This document shows positions 50,932-64,000 of a stretch of 64,000 nt of DNA, piece by piece. Numbering within the stretch: the first letter of the stretch is position 1; each line of letters starts with the position of its first letter. A program made the position numbers and the translations under genes. A model generated the notes under the pieces. That model worked only from the letters and a program-made list of their open reading frames with translations, did not search any database and had not been told where the DNA came from. Origin of the DNA: Ananas comosus (taxonomy: Eukaryota > Streptophyta > Magnoliopsida > Poales > Bromeliaceae); NCBI RefSeq assembly GCF_001540865.1, contig NC_033621.1, forward strand, positions 24,016,580 through 24,080,579. Direction: 5' to 3'.

Positions 50932-51390
50932 GCAGAATCTCTTCTTGAGTAGAAATATCAGTGATTGTAGTAAATTTGAGTTGAAATTTTGCGATGGCTG
51001 CCCACTCATTTGTTTCAATGTTAGATGGACTTAAGGTCACCTTTTACTTATCAGCTAGTATTTTAGTGGAATTTGTCAGCGTTTTATTGGATTATATTTC
51101 TGGTCTGGAATGTTTCTTGTCTTTTTAGAGAATTGAATGATTATTGAGGTGTTACTGGATTTTTTTTTTTTTTCCTAAGCAAGCATTTTGATGTTTCAGT
51201 TGCTGTTCATTTTACACGATGGTGCTATGCGGCAGTTATATACTTGATGTTCTGATATTTGATTTGGCACCAGAAATTTGCAAGCGAAAAAACACTCCTT
51301 TTTCGGGTGCTCTCTTTTTTCCTTTCTTTCTTATTACCTTTTTATCTTTCTTATTGCTTTTTCTTCTTTATTTTTTTTCTAAATGGCCTT
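50932..51390. other. RPL17 3' UTR and flank
   Basis: The first roughly 200 bp is probably the RPL17 3' UTR. After it the DNA is T-rich with no gene. The 109-aa frame at 51219-51548 is rich in Phe/Leu from T-runs and is not credible. Confidence 0.5.
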
Positions 51391-51465
51391 GTTGTCACAT
51401 TTTTGTATTATTGAATGAAGCGGCAGTGCATGCTATCTTTTCTCTCTCAGAAAAAAAGAATAAAC
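51391..51465 (+). mobile_element. Short LINE 3' tail
   Basis: The motif TGAATGAAGCGG, then GCATGCTATCTTTTCTCTC and an A-run, matches the tail of the LINE at 10565-10920 (TGAATGAAGCGG, CCATGCTATCTTATTCTC, A-run). It is probably a very 5'-truncated copy; its left border is uncertain. Confidence 0.55.
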
Positions 51466-52081
51466 ACTTACCTCTCTCTGTTAGCATTCAAACTGTTTTA
51501 AAAAAATACCAGGAAAATAAGAGATTTTCAATTTTTCTTCACCAATGAGAGTGAAAAGTGAAAAGATCAACCGCTTTTTGACCAGCATGGTGTACTGGTG
51601 GTTGGTTTATAATTCAAAACAATTTGGCATTCTAGTATCACAAGGTTTGAATGATACAATATGATCAGCACAATATGGTAACAGGGGGAACTTGGCCAGT
51701 ATCATAGAGTCTGAATGAGACAAGACACCAGCACAGTTTGTTAACAAAAAGGGGATTTCGCATTCTAGTAAATCACTGAGTTTGGATGATGCAAGTTCTC
51801 ATTCTAGTAATCATTGAGTTTGAATGATGCAATTTCACATTCTAGTAACCATTGAGTTTGAATAATGCAACATGACCAGCGTTAAAAAGGGGAATTTGGC
51901 AATCTAGTATCAGGATTCAATGCGACCAACATAGTTTGTAGACGGGATTCCAAACTAGTTCAATAAACCATCAGCAGCTTCCAAACTAGTTCAATAAACC
52001 ATCAGCAGCTGCAGCTCCACGCAAGGAAATGCAAATGGAGAAATCTTCTAATACGCTCATATGAACGAGAGATTAGGCCCT
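51466..52081. other. Intergenic with degenerate local repeats
   Basis: A loosely repeated motif around 'cattctagta...attgagtttgaatgatgcaa' occurs four or five times between 51620 and 51880. A 26-bp direct repeat ttccaaactagttcaataaacc... occurs twice, at about 51949-51974 and 51979-52004. No gene is seen. Confidence 0.6.
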
Positions 52082-56463
<4,382 letters not shown>

Positions 56464-56502
56464 ATGAGGACGGGTGGCCGAGACGATGAAACTGTAACCA
56501 CA

Positions 56503-56534
<32 letters not shown>

Positions 56535-57650
56535 TATAATTAACTGCAAATTATGATTTTTCGCATATGCCCTTTAAACTTCATTAACCAGATTACTCCC
56601 TAACTAAAGATGAGAATATTTTTTTGTGGGAAACTGCTCTGTCAAGAGATATACACATAAACTGATAATAATAATAAAGAAAATCAGATTTGCGAGTGGT
56701 ACGTACATAAATAGATGATTTTGCAGGAATACATATATATATATATATATATACACACGCGCATAAACTCTCTCGCATATGTGTTCTTGTGTATCTAATA
56801 TATTACTGCATGTCTTGACAGCTTGAGAGAGGAGGATCATCTGTGCCGAAATTCGGTGACTGGGACGAGAAGGATCCTTCTTCGGCTGATGGGTACACCC
56901 TCATATTTAACAAAGTGAGGGAGGAGAAACAATCTGGCTTGGGAAATGCTCCGATCATCGCCAACGACGCAGCGCATCGTAATGGCTCCCAAAGAGATGG
57001 CAACGAGCCTTCGGTGAGTGCTACTTCTGCGAAACTAATGAAAAGGTTGCTATGTTTTTCCTATCTATTGCTCTCCGTATCGTACTCTGTCCCTCTACTG
57101 TGAATTTTTCTATTCATTTTTGTCCGTAGACATAGCAGGCCAGCGACCGAACCATATAAATCTATACACTGACTTTCGTGTTCTCCCTACAAATCTTTGT
57201 TCGATTTGTGTGTTTCTAACAGCATAAATCTCCTTGAGTTCTCACCATCTGTCGTTTTAACAGAGCTGGTCGTGCTTCGGTCGGTGCAAGTGATGGATAT
57301 CTCCGAAGAACTACATGAAGACCTGCAACTATGTATTGGAGGATCTCCTTTTCCTGCCACTCTTGTTTATCTGCATTCTCTGATGGTTGTTGTTGTTGTT
57401 ATTATTATTCTTACTANTTCGTATCGTACTCTGTCCCTCTACTGTGAATTTTTCTATTCATTTTTGTCCGTAGACATAGCAGGCCAGCGACCGAACCATA
57501 CAAATCTATACACTGACTTCCGTGTTCTCCCTACAAATCTTTGTTCGATTTGTGTGTTTCTAGCGGCATAAATCTCCTCGAGTTCTCACCATCTTCTTTG
57601 TCTCGCTGTCGTTTTAACAGAGCTGGTCGTGCTTCGGTTGGTGCAAGTGA
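56464..57650 (+). CDS. NOI/RIN4-family protein, last exon present twice
   Basis: The secure exon is 56822-57013 (64 codons). It reads [19 protein letters not shown], then [18 protein letters not shown], which is the NOI domain shared by RIN4 and small NOI proteins. After a GT donor, the last exon 57264-57293 encodes SWSCFGRCK plus stop. The Cys near the end is typical of the acylated C-terminus that anchors these proteins to the plasma membrane. A second copy of this exon, SWSCFGWCK plus stop, lies at 57621-57650 after the single N at 57417. The first exon is uncertain: ATG at 56464 gives [10 protein letters not shown] before a GT donor and is in phase, but support is weak. RIN4 relatives are membrane-associated regulators and effector targets in immunity; whether this small NOI protein acts so is inference. 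Confidence 0.8.
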
Positions 57651-57773
57651 TGGATATCTCCGAAGAACTACATGAAAACCTGCAACTGTGTATTGGAGGA
57701 TCTCCTTTTCCTGCCACTCTTGTTTATCTGCATTCTCTGATGGTTGTTGTTGTTGTTATTATTATTCTTACTA
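57077..57773. repeat. Direct duplication of about 345 bp around the NOI last exon, joined by one N
   Basis: Copy 1 (57077-57416) and copy 2 (57420-57773) are nearly identical over intron end, last exon and 3' UTR. A few substitutions and one insertion of about 14 bp (tctttgtctcgctg) in copy 2 separate them. An isolated N at 57417 marks the junction. Confidence 0.93.
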
Positions 57774-58502
57774 CTACTTTCAAAGATGTGTGTGTGGATG
57801 TATTCTTTACATTATATACTTCTGCTTCATTGTACCAAGACACTTGTTTGATATGTAAAGATGTCTTACTTTGTTTTTAATTTATCTTTCACTGCTCCTA
57901 CAGTTGGTAGGTATTCATAATAGCATAGGTTGGTGGGCTGGGTTTAGACTCACCCTTCGAAATCGGCCCGAACTAGTCTAACGGGTCGAAAAGAATAACC
58001 CGTTTTCTTGTTATTTATTATCCAATCAAGTTGTATGGGGCTGTGTAATAATAACTAACTGGTATAACTAATGTGATGTTTCTTATAATCGAACCGGACC
58101 GAACCGAACTTACCAAGAAAGCTCAAAACGGAACCGGACCGGGCCGGTTCGGCTCCCAAGCGTAATTATTTTCCCTTTAAAATATCCGGTTTTTAAACAC
58201 GTGGGTACGCTACATAACGGACAAGGAAACGCGGTCCTTTTCTTTTTCTTTTTATTTCCCGGGAGTGAAAATGTATAGGGTAGTCCCTGTACTTCTCCAA
58301 TATTAATATGATGTCACCGTACTTTCTCCAATACACAAGGAAATATTTATTTTGTACGTAAGTGTGAAATTTTAGGAACTGAGTTGTAAATTGGAGACAA
58401 TACAAGGGATTCTTATAAATTTTGTCCTCTTCGCTCGCGTATTTAAACTTTGAAATGATCGGCATTAGTCGAAGCTAATCTCCTCCTCCTCCTCCTCCCC
58501 TC

Positions 58503-58558
<56 letters not shown>

Positions 58559-59125
58559 CGATAACCTCTACTAAAACCCTATTAGGCGATTCCAGTTCTT
58601 AGGTACGGTTCTCGGGCTATTTCCCCTTTTTTCCTCTTCTTTTTCCCCTTTTTCCCGCTTCATTTATTGGTCTTTCGTGTGGTTTTTTGTTCCCTTGGAT
58701 TGGAGTTGGTTTAATTTTTGAGTGTTTGGGCTATAGGTTCGTCAAATTTCTTCTTTTTTTTTTCCCATTGATCCGACTCTTCGTTCTTGGTGTACACTTC
58801 GACTTGTTTCATCTGTTTGATTAGAGATTTTAAATAAATAAGCGATTCTTGGTGGATGGCGATGGATTTTTACGGCTCATACAGATCTTCTTAGCTCAGT
58901 TTCCTTCTTATTTTCATGTTGCGAGCGGTAATTTGCTTAAATGATTAGAAAAGATTCGATTTTTACCAACACAATCGAAGTTGGAAAGAATATATATATG
59001 TGTTCTTGATGCATCAATATTGCTAAAGCTTGAGGTTTTATCTGGTGGTATTTTTTGAATCCAATAGAAATGAACTTACAATTAAGTTAATTGGATCAGG
59101 GAGGTGATCATTGAAAGGGCTCGTG
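57774..59125. promoter_or_regulatory. Intergenic, then promoter and 5' leader of the F-box gene
   Basis: Bases 58090-58160 carry repeated gaaccgg/ccggttcgg words. The likely F-box leader starts near 58480 with (CTC)n and a long (TC)n run (58507-58555). A probable 5' UTR intron runs from a GTACGG donor after 58601 to about 59100. A TATTTAAA-like box lies at about 58439. Confidence 0.45.
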
Positions 59126-61190
59126 ATGAACAACGAGCGCAATAAGGTTGTTTATGATCTAGACCTTAATTCTCCTCCCGCGGATAGCCAAGAAGGGAAT
59201 TTGATCTCGCAGGACAACGCCGTATCCGCGGCAACCTCTGGCGCTGTCAACTCTCATCCCCTGCCGAATATAGGGTCATATTGCACTCCGATCATTGTCG
59301 ATTCGGATGAAGCTGATATGCTCTCTGCGCCCACTGGGTTTCCCCAGGTCTATCCTCTGTTCCCTGTATTGCATTGTTTGTTCCTTTTTTGTTTGTTGTT
59401 GGTGTAAGATAATGTAGGATTCCAACTTGTTTGCTTCCTCTATGAAGCACACGTCTTGGTAGGGTGCGCAATATTGGTTTACAAAAGGAAAGCCAACCAA
59501 ATGGCACCAAATTAGACAATTTACTTTGGTTCATTTGGTTTGAGGTTTCAGAATCGCGGCATTGTTCGGCCATCTTTATGTTTCGTTTTATTTTTTAACT
59601 CGATATCAATTTGATTGAATGCGCCGGGGGATGAACTTCTTTATTTTTATTATTGTCGGCCAGCTTGCAAACTCATCTTTCTTTGAGAAAAATGAAGCAA
59701 AAAAGGTTTCTAGTTTTTTTTTTTCTTTCTTTCTTGTCTTCAAACGAACAGCATAGTTGTATTGTATGCAACCTATCAGGCGTACAATAATGCATTCAAG
59801 GGCATAGAATTTAAGTTTGAAAAAACAAACAAAACGCAAGCGAACCTAAACAGGCCTATATATTTTAATTCACAGTTTCCAGATTGGTTGAGAAAATTTT
59901 CTCGTAGAAACCAGACCAGAAGCCTGCCATTGGATCGCAGGCTAGTGTGTAGGATCTTTAATGTGGTCTTGCAATGCTGTTTATTTAGCACTTTCTTTCT
60001 TTTGCAGTTATATCAATTTTGCCATACTTTTGGATTGTCTTGTTGTGAATGAAGTAGTTAACGGAATATAGCATGATGCTTATTTGCTCTTATATTTATG
60101 TTTTTTTTTATTTACTTTGTTTTAGATGAGGAACCCGTCTACGAGTAGCATGATGACGATTGTCTTTGATGAAGATGTGGAAATAATAAATCCGAGACAA
60201 TCAGGTTAGGTTTTATCTTGAAATGCTGTTATATGAATAATGAAGATAGTTATGAAATTCTGTTATTTAAAGAAGTATCTGGCATATGTTGTTCTTTAGT
60301 TTATTTCTTGGTCTTTCTTGTGAAACAACCATTGTATTCTCAAATCTTAAGCTGCTAACACTCCACTCCCTCTCATGTCTGGGCTCGAGACTTTTTGACA
60401 AGGCTCATGACATGGAATTAAATTAAATGGGAAGAAATTAAAAATGCTAGGACCTGGCGTGACTCGTACTTAGGACCTTCTCCTCTGATATTATGTAAAA
60501 CAACTGTTGTACTCTAAAAACTTAAAGGTGTTAGAGAATGATGTTTATATATTTTTATATTTAACATGGCATTCAGATTGATGATTTTCATCCTTCTTGA
60601 TATAAATTATTTATACGAGCTTCAATCTCAATCTAATGTGGAAGTGCTTGTTATCATGCCGACTCCACTTTTCTAAGTTACCGAACAAAGCTACTTTCTT
60701 AGAGCATTTATGATAAGTATCACGGTATCTTCATCTTTATAACATCAATTCCTTCTATTCTGCTATCTATTGCACCGTTTTTTCAATTGTACATGTCAAT
60801 GCTCGCTCCTTTCTATAAAGTAATTGGTAGCTTAAGCAAAGCCAAAATGCATTATGAACTGCACAGTTTTCCTCAAGTTATGTTCTTATCAAATTAGACC
60901 GGCAGACCATTGACAGCAGGTGGGTCCAAATCATTACAAGGGAAAATATACGTTTTATTGTGCATGAATAGGATATGTTTTACATGTACAAATTTTCATT
61001 TCTTCTTCTGACTAGACATATCTTCTTTTCTTCTCTCAGTGAATGTTACGAAGGACCCGCCAGCCACATCGCCTCTCTTCACTGACAACAAGTGTGAGAG
61101 TGTTCCACCAAATACGACCCTAATGAACTGCGGTCACTTGCAGGATACAGATGCAGGTCGCAGTCCCAAGGTAAAAAATATATATAGCCG

Positions 61191-61226
<36 letters not shown>

Positions 61227-62619
61227 AAAGAGCTCATCTGATTTTCCCTTTATTATTATTATTTTTTTTCTTTTACAGTTTCTATGTTAGGCTTGTTTCT
61301 TCTCTTTTCTTCGTGCTACAGATGCAACTTTGATTCTTTCGTTCAAATCTTCTCTTGTTTAGTCATTAAATTTAGGCACTATATTTGTTTAGTCCTCATG
61401 CTGGTATTACCTGTGTTTGCTTAATGAAGGCTCTTATTATTAGAAGAATGCCAAGAGTGATTAAAGGAGCTTACATTTTTCTTTTCCTCGGACGTCTGTA
61501 AACTTTCATGCTTAAAAATACTTTTTTGTTCTTCCCTTTTGCGGCCGTTATTTCCACTGTCTAGCACTAAAATGTTTATGCATCTTCAAACTGAATCTTC
61601 TGCTCCTGTGAGTTCTAACCCAAACAACCGCATGGCAGAAAAGGAATGTAACAAGACCAACACAGGAGCCAGCAAAGGTTGTTTCGAATGAACCCAATGA
61701 CGAGCCGGCGAAGGTTGTTCCAAAGAAAAACAAGGAGCTCCCCAAGAATGACCTCGCCGAGAAGGAAAGAAGCAACCGCTCCTCCTCCGCCTCCTCCCCT
61801 GAATCTCATGATGATGCCGCCGCTGCCACCGAGATCGACAACATCAGCTCCCAACCCGACCACCTCCTCTCCACCATCCTCCACTGCCTCCCCGCCCAAA
61901 TAGCCGCCAAAACAGCTCTCCTCTCCCGCCGATGGCGCAGCATCTGGACCGACCATCCTCTGCGCCTCGACGGCGACTCCCTCAGCAGCCTCAGCCTCCG
62001 CCCCCACGGGCAGCCCGGCCGCACCACGAAGGGGATGCACAGAAAGGATTGGCGCTCTTGCTTAATTACCGACATCCTTACCTACCACCCCGGCCCTGTC
62101 GAACAATTTCGCCTTGGCCGCACCCACTCCGGCAGCCGCGAGCCACTCCGCGACTCCTGGTTTCAAATTCTCGCCCAAAAGAGCGTCTACCAGATCGAAC
62201 TGGATTTCCCCTCCTTCCACCGCCGGCAAGATCTGCCGGCCTCGCTCCTCGCCTGCGAGACTCTACGCACGCTCTCGCTGAGCAATTGTCGACTGCCGGA
62301 CGCCGCTGCCGCCCCATTCAACTTCCTCCACCTTACCGACCTCAGCCTCTGCTGCATGGATCTGACGGAGGAGGTCATATCCAGCATACTTTCAGGCTGC
62401 CCAGCACTTGCCCGCTTATCACTCATCCACAATTTTCCCGTGCCTCGGATTAGAATCCGATCTCGCCGTCTTCTTACCATGACGGTTCGAGGCAATTGGA
62501 TTGGCGAGCTTATTATCGAGGACGCCGAGAAACTTACACGGCTGGTTTTGGATCGGTCGGAACCGAAGACATCTTTGAAGATCATCAATGCCCCGATGAT
62601 CAATACGGTCGAATATTGA
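59126..62619 (+). CDS. F-box/LRR protein with an N-terminal extension carrying EAR-like and SIM-like motifs
   Basis: Four exons join in phase: 59126-59347, 60126-60204, 61040-61170 and 61639-62619, stop at 62617. The last exon holds an F-box (QPDHLLSTILHCLPAQIAAK, then TALLSRRWRSIWTDHPL), the Skp1-binding domain of SCF ubiquitin ligases. LRR-like strands follow (LRTLSLSNCRLPDA, LTDLSLCCMDLTEEVISSIL, CPALARLSLIHN) of the F-box/FBD/LRR type. The roughly 150-residue region before the F-box is unusual: YDLDLNSPP near the start fits the EAR repression motif DLNxxP, and PIIVDSDEAD and MTIVFDEDVEII look like SUMO-interacting motifs with flanking acids. It also has an internal repeat EPAKVV. The LRR part is short. 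Start: first ATG in the frame after a leader splice; a Leu codon upstream is not used. The extension could instead belong to another gene model fused here. Confidence 0.8.
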
Positions 62620-63347
62620 GCGATTATCGCGGCGTGCAAGAGGTGCTGTGATTCTGTGCTTATCAAGAACATCCATTTTCTCCATTTTCTCCATCCCCTT
62701 TCTTTTCCCCTTTCTTTTTTTTTCGGTCAATTGTATATGTGCTTATGCAAATTCTGCAACATTAAAACAACAAAGCCATCTGAAAAGCTAGAATTTTTGA
62801 AGAGAAACCGTGGCATACGGGGCATACGGCACATTTGTTGTCTATAATCTTGTAGTTCAAAGCGTAGCACTTAATATGTTTCAGTTTAGATACGAAAGCT
62901 AACAGAGTATAGCATCTCATGCACGCCTTTGGTTCTCGCACATCATCAACTTACTCTCAAATCAGTGGTGAGGGTTACAAAGCAATATGAAACAATCAGC
63001 TAGAAGTTTAGAAAGAAAAGATCAACCACAAGTTAAAACTGAAGCTGTAAGATCACATTACATTATGAGCTTCATGTCCTGTTCAATAGTTAGGCATCGA
63101 ACGAACATCGAGAACAACAACTATGTACAAATAGTTACCACCATTACATATCTCAATTCAACTAACTATTATGCTAAACTATTGTGAATTACACAAGCGC
63201 CCACTCAATCTACTCAATCTGGTGGTGATCGACAAGAAGCAAAACTCTTTGAGTCACTTGGTTTACTTAATGCTCGGCTTGCACGATTGCCATAGCCATA
63301 AACAAACCCCTCCCCCAAAAAATTTCACTGAATCCTATGGTTAGTGC
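62620..63347. other. Intergenic between convergent F-box and SNF2 genes
   Basis: Probable 3' UTRs of the two convergent genes. No further gene is seen. Confidence 0.5.
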
Positions 63348-63738
63348 TCATACCATAAAGAGGTATCTCAGATCTTCCACCGTGAGGCGAGTAGTGTGGC
63401 CACCAGCTCCTTCCCCGAAAGCGGAAGATACCATCCTTCGCTTCTCCTCCTGAAACAAAGAAAGGCGAACTTTGTAGAATAATTGGCGTGATCATCTAGT
63501 ACACCGCTATAAAAAGTCAAAAACGAACCTGTAGGGCTAATAAACGGTCCTCCACTGTATCTTTAACAGTTAGACGAGAAACAGTTACGGGCCGAGTCTG
63601 ACCGATTCTATGTGCTCAATCAACGGCGTGATCTTCAGCATATGGGTTCCACCAAAGATCAAGAAGAATCACATGGCAAGCAGCAACCATGTTCAAACCG
63701 AGATTTCCAGCCTTCAGCGACATGAGCATAACTCGAAC
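63348..63738 (-). pseudogene. SNF2-family ATPase/helicase (RAD5/16-like, CHR27/CHR28 type), 3' end with in-frame stop
   Basis: Two exons are visible. Exon 63738-63529 (70 codons) reads [20 protein letters not shown], then [20 protein letters not shown], stop, [29 protein letters not shown]. The final exon 63450-63348 reads EEKRRMVSSAFGEG and LTVEDLRYLFMV before the stop. These are helicase motifs V and VI and the C-terminus of a plant SNF2/RING ATPase resembling FRG1/FRG2 (CHR27/28), which remodel chromatin and support RNA-directed DNA methylation. In motif VI, where D-R-A-H-R-I-G-Q is expected, the Arg codon is TGA (63618-63616), a CGA-to-TGA change. Splice sites and the rest of the frame are intact, so the lesion is young, a sequencing error, or an allele. 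The rest of the gene is beyond the right edge. Confidence 0.85.
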
Positions 63739-64000
63739 CTGAAATTGAAATTCCTCAATATAAGGGCTTTTCCCATGGCTTAACCCAACTCTACTTCAAT
63801 GAAAGAATAAAATGTATAAGCTTTCACATGCATATATCGCTAGAAAATCAGTCAGTTCCACACATAACCCTGTAAAGTTTGAAGTCTCACATATACATAT
63901 AATGTGTGGAGGTTTTTCTACAAAAACAACCTAAATTTAAGTTGGGGAGTCTTCCTGTTCAGGGGAAGTTGGTTTGTATCAGAAATAGTTTTCTGGAGGC
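63739..64000 (-). other. Upstream intron of the SNF2-like gene
   Basis: No coding frame of the SNF2 family is seen between the exon's acceptor and the window edge. The sequence reads as an AT-rich intron. Confidence 0.5.

Noticed and set aside
51219..51548. 109-codon Phe/Leu-rich frame
   Set aside because: Caused by T-rich DNA next to a LINE tail; no motif.
57197..57571. 124-codon frame spanning the N at 57417
   Set aside because: It crosses an assembly join and lies in intron and 3' UTR sequence of the NOI gene.
62035..62619. Separate 194-aa gene starting at an internal Met
   Set aside because: It is the continuation of the F-box exon, which is open from 61639 in the same frame.

Overview
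The window looks like nuclear DNA from a monocot plant. Its genes have many GT-AG introns, a GC-rich 5' gradient and a low-GC, repeat-dense background. The orthologues are typical of land plants. Short interspersed elements and LINE tails suggest a non-grass monocot. A bromeliad such as pineapple is my guess, but I could not test it.

Layout from left to right. A TrmA/RumA-type RNA uracil methyltransferase gene runs leftward and is cut by the left edge (1-6082). A decayed 5' fragment of a triacylglycerol lipase gene follows (about 8935-10317, minus), with a 5'-truncated LINE in its upstream flank. After a 100-N gap comes a CC-NBS-LRR immune receptor gene (12647-16482, plus) disrupted at two single-N joins. 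Next are a MITE cluster (16834-18209), a complete peroxisomal-type sulfite oxidase gene (18982-23811, minus), an intronless EXO70B-type exocyst gene (27422-29536, minus), and a GT47 exostosin-family gene (32789-36011, minus) whose upstream region is present twice. The ER glucosidase I gene (39359-48019, minus) and the ribosomal protein uL22/RPL17 gene (48400-50931, plus) are divergent and share about 380 bp. A STEEP1-like plus DUF167 fusion gene (52082-55315, minus) follows, then a NOI/RIN4-family gene with a duplicated last exon (56822-57650, plus), and an F-box/LRR gene with an unusual N-terminal extension (59126-62619, plus). The right edge holds the 3' end of a RAD5/16-like SNF2 ATPase gene (63348-63738, minus) with an in-frame stop inside helicase motif VI.

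Most genes are unrelated housekeeping loci. One theme stands out: an NLR, an EXO70B and a NOI/RIN4-type protein lie within about 45 kb, and these three classes interact in plant immunity.

The assembly needs care. Three of the five isolated single Ns (14738, 36734, 57417) lie between near-identical direct copies, which suggests unmerged contig ends or haplotypes. The apparent breaks at those places may not be real. Exon boundaries were read by eye from reading frame and splice-site consensus; no alignment was run.
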